64,000 bases of DNA. Source: Rhipicephalus microplus. Its lineage: Eukaryota; Arthropoda; Arachnida; Ixodida; Ixodidae. Of the stretch, positions 39,816-50,703 are shown piece after piece (the first letter of the stretch is position 1; every line of letters starts with the position of its first letter). The notes under the pieces were generated by a model. It made no database searches, was not told the origin of the DNA, and saw only the letters and a list, made by a program, of their open reading frames with translations. The translations under genes and the position numbers were made by a program. The stretch spans positions 8,958,001 through 9,022,000 of the forward strand of contig NC_134701.1 in the NCBI RefSeq assembly GCF_043290135.1, read 5' to 3'.

Positions 39816-40990
39816 GTCGGGTACGATGAAAAGTTAGGCGGCGAGTGATGGCGGCGTGGCTGGGGCGACGGGGAACGACGGCGTTGAGGGGACGGAGAAC
39901 GAGCAGGAAGGCGGCTGTTAGACGTGTCGAAAGCAGGGGCGGTACGGCTGGACGAATACCGGCGAAGATCTTCATATGGGCTATAAGGTGCGAAAAACTG
40001 GCTCCTATGTGGCGGCGTCCAGGAGGCACGGCAGTAGCGGGAGACATGTCCAACGCGGTGGCACCGGAAGCAGATCGGTTTGTCGTCAGGAGTTCGCCAT
40101 TCCGCCGGGTTGCGAGATCGTGGAGCAACAAATGGGTCACGTCGAGGTGCATTAATGGGAATTGGTCTGGAGGAGGGGCAAGAGATGGGGCAAGCATCAG
40201 GGAACCCGCGGTTGGCGAATTCTTGTCGTACGACCGCCTGAATAACGGAGATCGCGGGGGTTGTCGGTATCGTATGTTCGAAAGAAGTGGGCTGAAGCGG
40301 CGCTGGACTTGCTGCTTCAAGTTCCCGTCGAACGATACGCGTTACACTCTGCTCAAAGGGCGGTGTGACGGTAGAATCGGAGCAGGTGGACGTAGCCGCC
40401 GTGTTTGGCAACCGAGAAAAAGGAGGGCGCACCCGACGGCTTTTTGCTGTTTCGAAACGGCGGCATTCTTGAATTACACGGTCGATGGTCGAGACGTTAG
40501 TGTACACCAGCAAATTGAAGGCGTCATCCGCGATCCCCTTCAAAACGTGTCCAACCTTTTCAGCCTCAGACATCGCCTCGTCCACTTTTCGGCAAAGAGC
40601 GAGAACTTCTTGGATGTATGACACATACGATTCAGTTGGCGACTGGACACGGGTAGCCAGCTCCTGTCGTGCAGCTGCGTGGCGACCGGTCGGGTCCCCA
40701 AAGATGTCACGTAGCTTTTCCTTGAACGTGTCCCAGCTGGTGAGTTCGGACTCATTTGTCTCGTACCAGACACGCGGGGTTCCGTCCAAGTAGAAGAGAA
40801 CATTAGCGAGCATCATGGTAGGGTCCCAACGGTGAGTTTGACTGACCCGTTCATAAAGGCGAAGCCATTTGTCGACGTCGAGGCCAGGTTGCGCAGAAAA
40901 TGTCCCGGGATCACGTGGTGTTTGGACGGCGACAAAGGTTGTCGGAGAAGCCGCAGATGATGAAGCGGACGCGTTGTCACTGGAAGCCAT
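39806..40990 (-). CDS. gag: Gag-like structural protein with CCHC zinc knuckle
   Basis: 394 residues from the ATG at 40990. An in-frame ATG at 41086 lies inside the LTR and would add 32 residues; the downstream one is preferred because its context, CCGCCATGG, is a strong initiation context and it lies outside the LTR. The protein starts with a Ser/Ala-rich segment, followed by a retrotransposon-type Gag core (including WYET and FKEKLRDIFG, about residues 38-180) and a zinc knuckle C-X2-C-X4-H-X4-C at about residues 307-320. A basic tail with RSPSPQRRRSPSPQ repeats follows. It should form the particle and bind element RNA. It ends at TAG 39806-39808. Confidence 0.88.
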   Translation of the reverse strand: MASSDNASASSSAASPTTFVAVQTPRDPGTFSAQPGLDVDKWLRLYERVSQTHRWDPTMMLANVLFYLDGTPRVWYETNESELTSWDTFKEKLRDIFGDPTGRHAAARQELATRVQSPTESYVSYIQEVLALCRKVDEAMSEAEKVGHVLKGIADDAFNLLVYTNVSTIDRVIQECRRFETAKSRRVRPPFSRLPNTAATSTCSDSTVTPPFEQSVTRIVRRELEAASPAPLQPTSFEHTIPTTPAISVIQAVVRQEFANRGFPDACPISCPSSRPIPINAPRRDPFVAPRSRNPAEWRTPDDKPICFRCHRVGHVSRYCRASWTPPHRSQFFAPYSPYEDLRRYSSSRTAPAFDTSNSRLPARSPSPQRRRSPSPQPRRHHSPPNFSSYPTEN

Positions 40991-41064
40991 GGCGGGAAGC
41001 TGGAGGATGCGGCCACTGCGGAGCTGCGTGGTGAGGACGGGGATCGTTCCACCTCCACCAAATA
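40991..41064 (-). other. Untranslated leader between 5' LTR and gag
   Basis: 74 bp between the LTR and the preferred gag ATG. It holds the primer-binding-site candidate and is open in the gag frame. Confidence 0.6.
41043..41060 (-). other. Candidate primer-binding site
   Basis: Four nt after the 5' LTR the minus strand reads TGGTGGAGGTGGAACGAT. It begins with TGG, as expected for pairing with a tRNA 3' CCA. I could not name the matching tRNA. It does not match the 3' end of the tRNA-Asn-like units of the surrounding array, so the element does not seem to prime from them. Confidence 0.45.
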
Positions 41065-41238
41065 TGTTACGTGAGTAACGAGACAAAGTATTGCGAATAT
41101 ATTCGAAAAATATTTTTGCAAGAGCGGTTGCAGCACTGGCCAGTCTGGCTCCGAGCTCGAGCAGCCAGCGAGCCTCATCTTCTTCGTCGGGCGCACACGC
41201 GCATTCGCACTATGGTTTGTGGCAGCCTACAGGTAGCA
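41065..41238 (-). repeat. 5' LTR of the retrotransposon
   Basis: 174 bp, starting TGCTACCTGTAGG and ending CACGTAACA on the minus strand. It matches the other LTR except at one position (T here, A at 36140, in + strand terms). The LTR is short for this family. It should hold the element's own promoter; no clear TATA box was identified. Confidence 0.9.
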
Positions 41239-41242
41239 ATAT
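41239..41242. repeat. Target-site duplication (right), ATAT
   Basis: Second copy of the ATAT at 36087-36090. It lies 35 to 32 bp before the next tRNA-like gene, in the TATA-like position. Confidence 0.85.
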
Positions 41243-41273
41243 GTTCTGATGGTGGTGAGAGTGGAGCAGGACT

Positions 41274-41347
41274 GTCTCCGTGGCACAATCGGCTAGCGCA
41301 ATCGGCTGTTAACCGAAAGGTTGGAGGTTCGAGCCCACCCGGTGGTG
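41274..41347 (+). tRNA. First tRNA-Asn(GTT)-like gene after the retrotransposon
   Basis: Anticodon GTT. The box A region is TGGCACAATCGG, and GCGCAATCGG replaces GCGCGATCGG at the D/anticodon junction. Its upstream TATA-like ATAT is now supplied by the right target duplication. Confidence 0.58.
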
Positions 41348-41731
41348 GTGCGCCGCTTTTTTTCTGTGGGCTGATAGCTTGGAAGATATGTTCTGATGGT
41401 GGTGAGAGTAGAGCAGGACTGTCTCCGTGACGCAATTGGCTAGCGTGATCGGCTGTTAACCGAAATTTGGAGGTTCGAGCCCACCCGGTGGTGGTGTGGC
41501 GCTTTTTTTTCTTTGGGCTGATAGCTTTGAAGATATGTTCGATGGTGGTGAGAGTAGAGCACGACTGTCTCCGTGGCGCAATTGGCTAGCGCGATCGGCT
41601 GTCAACCGAAAGGTTGGAGTTTTGAGCCCTCCCGGGAGTGGTGTGTTGCTTTTTTCTTTGCGCTGATAGCTTTGAAGATATGTTATGATGGTGGTGAGAG
41701 TGGAGCACGACTGCCTCCGTGGCGCAGTTGG

Positions 41732-44700
41732 CTAGCGCGATCGGCTGTTAACCGAAAGGTTGGAGGTTGGAGCCCACCCGGTGATGGTGTGGCGCTTTTT
41801 TTTCTTTGTGCTGATAGCTTTGAAGATATGTTCTGATGGTGGTGAGAGTGGAGCAGGACTGTCTCCATTGTGCAATTGGCTAGCGCGATTGGCTGTTAAC
41901 CGAAAGGTTGGAGGTTCGAGCCCACCCGGTGGTGGTGCGGTGCTTTTTTTTCTTTGGGCTGATAGCTTTGAAGATATGTTCTGATCGTGGTGAGAGTGGA
42001 GCAGGACTGTCTCTGTGGCGCAATTGGCTTGCGCGATCGGCCTTAACCGAAAAGTTGGAGGTTCGAGCCCACCCGGTGGTGGTGCGGCGCTTTTTTTTCT
42101 TTGCGCTGATAGCTTTGAAGATATGTTCTGATGGTGGTGAGAGTGGAGCAAGACTATCCCCGTGGCGCAATGGGCAAGCGCGATCGGCTGTTAACCGAAA
42201 GGTTGGAGTTTCGAGCCCACCCGGTGGTGGTGCGGCGCTTTTATTTCTTTGCGCTGATAGTTTGAAGATATGTTCTGATGCTGGTGAGAGTAGAGAAAGA
42301 CTGTCTCCGTGGCGCAATAGGCTAGCGCGATCGGCTGTTAACCGAAAGGTTGGAATTTCGAGCCCTCCCGGCAGTGGTGTGTTGCTTTTTTCTTTGCGGT
42401 AATAGCTTTGAAAATATGTTCTGATGGTGGTGAGAGTGCAGCAAGACTGTCTCCGTGGCGCAATGGGCTAGCGCGATCGGCTGTTAACCGAAAGGTTGTA
42501 GTTTTGAGCCCTCCCGGGAGTGGTGTGTTGCTTTTTTCTTTGTGGTAATAGCTTTGAAGATATGTTCTGATGGTGGTGAGAGTGGAGCAGGACTGTCTCC
42601 ATGGCGCAATTGGCTAGCGCGATTGGCTGTTAACCGAAAGGTTGGAGTTTCGAGCCCACCCGGTGGTGGTGCGGCGCTTTTTTTTTCTTTGGGCTGATAG
42701 CTCTGAAGAAATGTTCTGACGGTGGTGAGAGTTGAGCAGGACTGTCTCCGTGGCGCAATTGGCTAGCGCGATCGGCTGTTAACCGAAAAGATGGAGGTTC
42801 GAGCCCACCCGGTGGTGGTGCGGCGCTTTTTTTTCTTTGGGGCGATAGCTCTGAAGAAATGGTCTGACGGTGGTGAGAGTGGAGCACGATTGTCTCGGTG
42901 GCGCAGTTGGCTAGCGCGATCGGCTGTTAACTGAAAGGTTGGAGATTCGAGCCCACCCGGTGATGGTGTGGCGCTTTTTTTCTTTGTGCTGATAGCTTTG
43001 AAGATATGTTCTGATGGTGGTGAGAGTGGAGCAGGACTGTCTCCGTGGCGCAATTGGCTAGCGCGATTGGCTGTTAACCGAAAAGTTGGAGGTTCGAGCC
43101 CACCCGGTGGTGGTGCGGCGCTTTTTTTTCTTTGGGCTGATAGCTTTGAAGATATGTTCTGATGGTGGCGAGAGTAGAGCAGGACTGTCTTCGTGGCGCA
43201 ATTGGCTAGCGCGATCGGCTGTTAACCGAAAGGTTGGAGGTTCGAGCCCCCCCGGTGGTGGTGCAGCGCTTTTTTTTCTTTGCGCTGAAAGCTTTGAAGA
43301 TATGTTCTGATGGTGGTGAGAGTGGAGCAAGACTGTCCTCGTGGCGCAATGAGCTAGCGCGATCGGCTATTAACCGAAAGGTTGGAGTTTCGAGCCCTCC
43401 CGGGAGTGGTGTGTTGCTTTTTTCTTTGCGCTGATAGCTTTGAAGATATGTTCTGATGGTGGTGAGAGTGGAGCACGACTGTCCCCGTGGCGCAATGAGC
43501 TAGCGCGATCGGCTATTAACCGAAAGGTTGGAGTTTCGAGCCCTCCCGGGAGTGGTGTGTTGCTTTTTTCTTTGCACTGATAGCTTTGAAGATATGTTCC
43601 GATGGTGGTGAGAGTGGAGCAGGACTGTCTCCGTGGCGCAATTGGCTAGCGCGATCGGCTGTTAACCGAAAGGTTGGAGATTCGAGCCCACCCGGTGGTG
43701 GTGCAGCGCTTTTATTTCTTTGGGCTGATAGCTTTGAAGATATGTTTTGATGGTGGTGAGAGTGGAGCAGGACTGTCTCCGTGGCACAATCGGCTAGCGC
43801 GATCGGCTGTTAACTGAAAGGTTGGAGGTTCGAGCCCACCCGGTGGTGGTGCGCCGCTTTTTTTCTGTGGGCTGATAGCTTGGAAGATATGTTCTGATGG
43901 TGGTGAGAGTAGAGCAGGACTGTCTCCGTGACGCAATTGGCTAGCATGATCGGCTGTTAACCGAAAAGTTGGAGGTTCGAGCCCACCCGGTTGTGGTGCG
44001 GCGCTCTTTTTTTCTTTGGGCTGATAGCTTTGAAGATATGTTCTGATGGTGGTGAGAGTAGAGCAGTACTGTCTCCGTGGCGCAATTGGCTAGCGCGATC
44101 GGCTGTTAACCGAAAGGTTGAAGTTTTGAGCCCTCCCGGGAGGGGTGTGTTGCTTTTTTCTTTGCGCTGATAGCTTTGAAGATATGTTATGATGGTGGTG
44201 AGAGTGGAGCACGACTGTCTCCGTGGCGCAGTTGGCTAGCGCGATCGGCTGTTAACCGAAAGGTTGGAGGTTCGAGCCCACCCGGTGATGGTGTGGCGCT
44301 TTTTTTTCTTTGTGCTGATAGCTTTGAAGATATGTTCTGATGGTGGTAAGAGTGGAGAAGGACTGTCTCCGTTGTGCAATTGGCTAGCGCGATTGGCTGT
44401 TAACCGAAAGGTTGGAGGTTCGAGCCCACCCGGTGGTGGTGCGGTGCTTTTTTTCTTTGGGCTGATAGCTTTGAAGATATGTTCTGATCGTGGTGAGAGT
44501 GGAGCAGGACTGTCTCCGTGGCGCAATTGGCTTGCGCGATCGGCTGTTAACCGAAAGGTTGGAGGTTCGAGCCCACCCGGTGGGGGTGCGGCGCTTTTTT
44601 TTCTCTGCGCTGATAGCTTTGAAGATATGTTCTGATGGTGGTAAGAGTGGAGCAAGACTGTCCCCGTGGCGCAATGGGCAAGCGCGATCGGCTGTTAACC

Positions 44701-44950
44701 GAAAGGTTGGAGTTTCGAGTCCACCCGGTGGTGGTGCGGCGCTTTTATTTCTTTGCGCTGATAGTTTGAAGATATGTTCTGATGCTGGTGAGAGTAGAGA
44801 AAGACTGTTTCCGTGGCGCAATAGGCTAGCGCGATCGGCTGTTAACCGAAAGGTTGGAATTTCGAGCCCTCCCGGCAGTGGTGTGTTGCTTTTTTCTTTG
44901 CGGTAATAGCTTTGAAAATATGTTCTGATGGTGGCGAGATGCAGCAGGAC
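41732..44950 (+). repeat. Right-arm higher-order block, copy 1
   Basis: Matches 29365 onward at an offset of 12367 bp near its start. That offset equals 7069 plus the element with one ATAT (5152) plus one 146-bp unit. The block recurs about 3973 to 3976 bp further right (for example 43712 with 47687, and 44264 with 48239). Confidence 0.7.
42009..42081 (+). pseudogene. tRNA-Asn-like unit with 1-nt loss in the anticodon arm (right-arm copy)
   Basis: Same CGGCCTTAACC change, to the right of the retrotransposon. It shows that this part of the right arm belongs to the same block family as 29.4-35.3 kb. Confidence 0.6.
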
Positions 44951-45704
44951 TGTCTTCGTGGCGCAATTGGCTAGCGCGATCGGCTGTTAACCGAAAGGTT
45001 GGAGTTTCGAGCCCACCCGGTGGTGGTGCGGCGCTTTTATTTCTTTGCGCTGATAGTTTGAAGATATGTTCTGATGCTGGTGAGAGTAGAGAAAGACTGT
45101 TTCCGTGGCGCAATAGGCTAGCGCGATCGGCTGTTAACCGAAAGGTTGGAATTTCGAGCCCTCCCGGCAGTGGTGTGTTGCTTTTTTCTTTGCGGTAATA
45201 GCTTTGAAAATATGTTCTGATGGTGGTGAGAGTGCAGCAGGACTGTCTTCGTGGCGCAATTGGCTAGCGCGATCGGCTGTTAACCGAAAGGTTGGAGTTT
45301 CGAGCTCTCCCGGGAGTGGTGTGTTGCTTTTTTCTTTGCACTGACAGCTTTGAAGATATGTTCTGATGGTGGTGAGAGTGGAGCAGGACTGTCTCCGTGG
45401 CGCAATTGGCTAGCGCGATCGGCTGTTAACCGAAAGGTTGGAGGTTCGAGCCCACCCGGTGGTGGTGCGGCGCTTTTTTTCTTTGCGCTAATAGCTTTGA
45501 AGATATGTCCTGATGGTGTTGAGAGTGGAGCAAGACTGTCTCCGTGGCGCAATTGGCTAGCGCGATCGGCTATTAACCGAAAGGTTGGAGGTTCGAGCCC
45601 ACCCGGTTGTGGTGTGGCGCTTTTTTTTTCTTTGGGGCAATAGCTCTGAAGAAATGGTCTGAAGGTGGTGAGAGTGGAGCACGATTGTCTCGGTGGCGCA
45701 GTTG
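44951..45704 (+). repeat. Short mosaic link, with a recurrent ~0.4-kb cassette
   Basis: The stretch around 45280-45640 (a GAGCTCTCCCGGGAGTGG unit, a GTGCGGCGC unit and a GGTTGTGGTGTGGCGC unit in order) recurs at about 50869, 54105 and 61188, marking exchange over long distance within the array. Confidence 0.55.
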
Positions 45705-48700
45705 GCTAGTGCGATCGGCTGTTAACCGAAAGGTTGGAGGTTCGAGCCCACCCGGTGGTGGTGTGGCGCTTTTTTTTCTTTGGGCTGATAGCTTTGAAGA
45801 TATGTTCTGATGGTGGTGAGAGTAGAGCAGGACTGTCTCCGTGGCGCAATTGGCTAGCGCGATTGGCTGTTAACCGAAAGGTTGGAGGTTCGAGCCCACC
45901 CGGTGGTGGTGCGGTGCTTTTTTTTTTTGGGCTGATAGCTTTGAAGATATGTTCTGATCGTGGTGAGAGTGGAGCAGGACTGTCTCTGTGGCGCAATTGG
46001 CTTGCGCGATCGGCCTTAACCGAAAAGTTGGAGGTTCGAGCCCACCCGGTGGTGGTGCGGCGCTTTTTTTTCTTTGCGCTGATAGCTTTGAAGATATGTT
46101 CTGATGGTGGTGATAGTGGAGCAAGACTATCCCCGTGGCGCAATGGGCAAGCGCGATCGGCTGTTAACCGAAAGGTTGGAGTTTCGAGCCCACCCGGTGG
46201 TGGTGCGGCGCTTTTATTTCTTTGCGCTGATAGTTTGAAGATATGTTCTGATGCTGGTGAGAGTAGAGAAAGACTGTCTCCGTGGCGCAATAGGCTAGCG
46301 CGATCGGCTGTAAACCGAAAGGTTGGAATTTCGAGCCCTCCCGGCAGTGGTGTGTTGCTTTTTTCTTTGCGGTAATAGCTTTGAAAATATGTTCTGATGG
46401 TGGTGAGAGTGCAGCAAGACTGTCTCCGTGGCGCAATGGGCTAGCGCGATCGGCTGTTAACCGAAAGGTTGTAGTTTTGAGCCCTCCCGGGAGTGGTGTG
46501 TTGCTTTTTTCTTTGTGGTAATAGCTTTGAAGATATGTTCTGATGGTGGTGAGAGTGGAGCAGGACTGTCTCCATGGCGCAATTGGCTAGCGCGATTGGC
46601 TGTTAACCGAAAGGTTGGAGTTTCGAGCCCACCCGGTGGTGGTGCGGCGCTTTTTTTTTCTTTGGGCTGATAGCTCTGAAGAAATGTTCTGACGGTAGTG
46701 AGAGTTGAGCAGGACTGTCTCCGTGGCGCAATTGGCTAGCGCGATCGGCTGTTAACCGAAGAGTTGGAGGTTCGAGCCCACCCGGTGGTGGTGCGGCGCT
46801 TTTTTTTCTTTGGGGCGATAGCTCTGAAGAAATGGTCTGACGGTGGTGAGAGTGGAGCACGATTGTCTCGGTGGCGCAGTTGGCTAGCGCGATCGGCTGT
46901 TAACCGAAAGGTTGGAGGTTCGAGCCCACCCGGTGATTGTGTGGCGCTTTTTTTTCTTTGTGCTGATAGCTTTGAAGATATGTTCTGATGGTGGTGAGAG
47001 TGGAGCAGGACTGTCTCCGTGGCGCAATTGGCTAGCGCGATTGGCTGTTAACCGAAAAGTTGGAGGTTCGAGCCCACCCGGTGGTGGTGCGGCGCTTTTT
47101 TTTTCTTTGGGCTGATAGCTTTGAAGATATGTTCTGATGGTGGCGAGAGTAGAGCAGGACTGTCTTCGTGGCGCAATTGGCTAGCGCGATCGGCTGTTAA
47201 CCGAAAGGTTGGAGGTTCGAGCCCCCCCGGTGGTGGTGCAGCGCTTTTTTTTCTTTGCGCTGAAAGCTTTGAAGATATGTTCTGATGGTGGTGAGAGTGG
47301 AGCAAGACTGTCCTCGTGGCGCAATGAGCTAGCGCGATCGGCTATTAACCGAAAGGTTGGAGTTTCGAGCCCTCCCGGGAGTGGTGTGTTGCTTTTTTCT
47401 TTGCGCTGATAGCTTTGAAGATATGTTCTGATGGTGGTGAGAGTGGAGCACGACTGTCCCCGTGGCGCAATGAGCTAGCGCGATCGGCTATTAACCGAAA
47501 GGTTGGAGTTTCGAGCCCTCCCGGGAGTGGTGTGTTGCTTTTTTCTTTGCACTGATAGCTTTGATGATATGTTCCGATGGTGGTGAGAGTGGAGCAGGAC
47601 TGTCTCCGTGGCGCAATTGGCTAGCGCGATCGGCTGTTAACCGAAAGTTTGGAGATTCGAGCCCACCCGGTGGTGGTGCAGCGCTTTTATTTCTTTGGGC
47701 TGATAGCTTTGAAGATATGTTTTGATGGTGGTGAGAGTGGAGCAGGACTGTCTCCGTGGCACAATCGGCTAGCGCGATCGGCTGTTAACTGAAAGGTTGG
47801 AGGTTCGAGCCCAACAGGTGGTGGTGCGCCGCTTTTTTTCTGTGGGCTGATAGCTTGGAAGATATGTTCTGATGGTGGTGAGAGTAGAGCAGGACTGTCT
47901 CCGTGACGCAATTGGCTAGCATGATCGGCTGTTAACCGAAAAGTTGGAGGTTCGAGCCCACCCGGTTGTGGTGCGGCGCTCTTTTTTTCTTTGGGCTGAT
48001 AGCTTTGAAGATATGTTCTGATGGTGGGGAGAGTAGAGCAGTACTGTCTCCGTGGCGCAATTGGCTAGCGCGATCGGCTGTTAACCGAAAGGTTGAAGTT
48101 TTGAGCCCTCCCGGGAGTGGTGTGTTGCTTTTTTCTTTGCGCTGATAGCTTTGAAGATATGTTATGATGGTGGTGAGAGTGGAGCACGACTGTCTCCGTG
48201 GCGCAGTTGGCTAGCGCGATCGGCTGTTAACCGAAAGGTTGGAGGTTCGAGCCCACCCGGTGATGGTGTGGCGCTTTTTTTTCTTTGTGGTGATAGCTTT
48301 GAAGATATGTTCTGATGGTGGTAAGAGTGGAGAAGGACTGTCTCCGTTGTGCAATTGGCTAGCGCGATTGGCTGTTAACCGAAAGGTTGGAGGTTCGAGC
48401 CCACCCGGTGGTGGTGCGGTGCTTTTTTTTCTTTGGGCTGATAGCTTTGAAGATATGTTCTGATCGTGGTGAGAGTGGAGCAGGACTGTCTCCGTGGCGC
48501 AATTGGCTTGCGCGATCGGCTGTTAACCGAAAGGTTGGAGGTTCGAGCCCACCCGGTGGTGGTGCGGCGCTTTTTTTTCTTTGCGCTGATAGCTTTGAAG
48601 ATATGTTCTGATGGTGGTAAGAGTGGAGCAAGACTGTCCCCGTGGCGCAATGGGCAAGCGCGATCGGCTGTTAACCGAAAGGTTGGAGTTTCGAGCCCAC

Positions 48701-48930
48701 CCGGTGGTGGTGCGGCGCTTTTATTTCTTTGCGCTGATAGTTTGAAGATATGTTCTGATGCTGGTGAGAGTAGAGAAAGACTGTTTCCGTGGCGCAATAG
48801 GCTAGCGCGATCGGCTGTTAACCGAAAGGTTGGAATTTCGAGCCCTCCCGGCAGTGGTGTGTTGCTTTTTTCTTTGCGGAAATAGCTTTGAAAATATGTT
48901 CTGATGGTGGCGAGAGTGCAGCAGGACTGT
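45705..48930 (+). repeat. Right-arm higher-order block, copy 2
   Basis: Shares with copy 1 the anticodon-arm deletion unit, CCCCCCGGTGG tails (near 43248 and 47223) and GTTAACTGAAAGG units (near 43812 and 47787). It differs by scattered substitutions, and the first two units are of another type. Confidence 0.7.
45982..46054 (+). pseudogene. tRNA-Asn-like unit with 1-nt loss in the anticodon arm (fourth copy)
   Basis: Same change, 3973 bp after the copy at 42009, in the second block of the right arm. Confidence 0.6.
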
Positions 48931-49754
48931 CTTCGTGGCGCAATTGGCTAGCGCGATCGGCTGTTAACCGAAAGGTTGGAGGTTCGAGCCCACCCGGTGG
49001 TGGTGCGGCGCTTTTTTTTCTTTGGGGTGATAGCTCTGAAGAAATGTTCTGACGGTGGTGAGAGTGGAGCACGACTGTCTCCGTGGGGCAATGGGCTAGC
49101 GCGATCGGCTGTTAACCGAAAGGTTGGAGGTTCGAGCTCTCCCGGTGGTGGTGCGGCGCTTTTTTTCTGTGGGCTGATACCTTTGAAGATATGTTCTGAT
49201 GGTGGTGAGAGTAGAGCAGGACTGTCTCTGTGGCGCAATCGGCTAGCGCGATCGGCTGTTAACCGAAAGGTTGGAGTTTCGAGACCTCCCGGGAGTGGTG
49301 TGTTGCTTTTTTCTTTGCGCTGATAGCTTTGAAGATATGGTCTGATGGTGGTGAGAGTGGAGCACGACTGTCTCCGTGGCGCAGTTGGCTAGCGCGATCG
49401 GCTGTTAACCGAAAGGTTGGAGTTTCGAGCCCACCCGGTGGTGGTGCGGCGCTTTTTTTTCTTTGGGCTGATAGCTTTGAAGATATGTTCTGATGGTGGT
49501 GAGAGTAGAGCAGGACTGCCTCCGTGGCGCAATTGGCTAGCGCGATCGGCTGTTAACCGAAAGGTTGGAGTTTCGAGCCCTCCCGGGAGTGGTGTGTTGC
49601 TTTTTTCTTTGCGCTGATAGTTTGAAGATATGTTCTAATGCTGGTGAGAGTAGAGAAAGAATGTTTCCGTGGCGCAATTGGCTAGCGCGATCGGCTGTTA
49701 ACCGAAAGGTTGGAGTTTCGAGCCCTCCCGGGAGTGGTGTGTTGCTTTTTTCTT
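48730..49754 (+). repeat. 7-unit higher-order repeat (1025 bp), copy 1
   Basis: Seven units in the same order recur 1025 bp downstream. Shared private markers include GTGGGGCAATGG (near 49083 and 50108) and TTTCGAGACCTCC (near 49278 and 50303). Confidence 0.8.
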
Positions 49755-50703
49755 TGCGCTGATAGTTTGAAGATATGTTCTAATGCTGGTGAGAGTAGAG
49801 AAAGACTGTTTCCGTGGCGCAATAGGCTAGCGCGATCGGCTGTTAACCGAAAGGTTGGAATTTCGAGCCCTCCCGGCAGTGGTGTGTTGCTTTTTTCTTT
49901 GCGGAAATAGCTTTGAAAATATGTTCTGATGGTGGCGAGAGTGCAGCAGGACTGTCTTCGTGGCGCAATTGGCTAGCGCGATCGGCTGTTAACCGAAAGG
50001 TTGGAGGTTCGAGCCCACCCGGTGGTGGTGCGGCGCTTTTTTTTCTTTGGGGTGATAGCTCTGAAGAAATGTTCTGACGGTGGTGAGAGTGGAGCACGAC
50101 TGTCTCCGTGGGGCAATGGGCTAGCGCGATCGGCTGTTAACCGAAAGGTTGGAGGTTCGAGCTCTCCCGGTGGTGGTGCGGCGCTTTTTTTCTGTGGGCT
50201 GATACCTTTGAAGATATGTTCTGATGGTGGTGAGAGTAGAGCAGGACTGTCTCTGTGGCGCAATCGGCTAGCGCGATCGGCTGTTAACCGAAAGGTTGGA
50301 GTTTCGAGACCTCCCGGGAGTGGTGTGTTGCTTTTTTCTTTGCGCTGATAGCTTTGAAGATATGGTCTGATGGTGGTGAGAGTGGAGCACGACTGTCTCC
50401 GTGGCGCAGTTGGCTAGCGCGATCGGCTGTTAACCGAAAGGTTGGAGTTTCGAGCCCACCCGGTGGTGGTGCGGCGCTTTTTTTTCTTTGGGCTGATAGC
50501 TTTGAAGATATGTTCTGATGGTGGTGAGAGTAGAGCAGGACTGCCTCCGTGGCGCAATTGGCTAGCGCGATCGGCTGTTAACCGAAAGGTTGGAGTTTCG
50601 AGCCCTCCCGGGAGTGGTGTGTTGCTTTTTTCTTTGCGCTGATAGTTTGAAGATATGTTCTAATACTGGTGAGAGTAGAGAAAGAATGTTTCCGTGGCGC
50701 AAT
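49755..50703 (+). repeat. 7-unit higher-order repeat (1025 bp), copy 2
   Basis: Nearly identical to copy 1. One visible difference is CTAATGCTGG against CTAATACTGG near 50663. It ends inside a tRNA-like gene, where GCAATTGG changes to GCAATAGG. Confidence 0.8.

Larger units (their letters stand above)
36091..41238 (-). mobile_element. Complete Ty3/Gypsy LTR retrotransposon
   Basis: A 5148-bp element, read on the minus strand, opposite to the tRNA array. In element order it has: 5' LTR (41065-41238), a leader with a primer-binding-site candidate, gag, pol in the -1 frame, a short G-rich tract and the 3' LTR (36091-36264). The LTRs begin TG and end CA and differ at one of 174 positions. Pol has the order protease, RT, RNase H, integrase, which defines Ty3/Gypsy and not Copia. 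There is no env frame. Both ORFs are open, so the copy looks young and possibly autonomous. Gag style is like elements I associate with ticks; the clade is not assigned. Confidence 0.93.

Noticed and set aside
39784..40320. 178-residue minus-strand frame overlapping gag
   Set aside because: It lies wholly within gag and the gag-pol junction in another frame, with no recognisable domain; gag has a clear zinc knuckle and Gag core.
41043..41060. Primer-binding site matching the surrounding tRNA-Asn units
   Set aside because: The sequence after the 5' LTR does not complement the 3' ends of the array units, so self-supplied priming by the array is not supported.
36300..41064. An env-like third gene
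   Set aside because: Only 35 bp separate the pol stop from the 3' LTR, and no frame with a signal peptide or membrane segment exists.
36117..41430. Plus-strand frames inside the retrotransposon (for example 37914-38411 and 39845-40621) as antisense genes
   Set aside because: They are shadows of the intact gag and pol on the other strand, with no known motifs.
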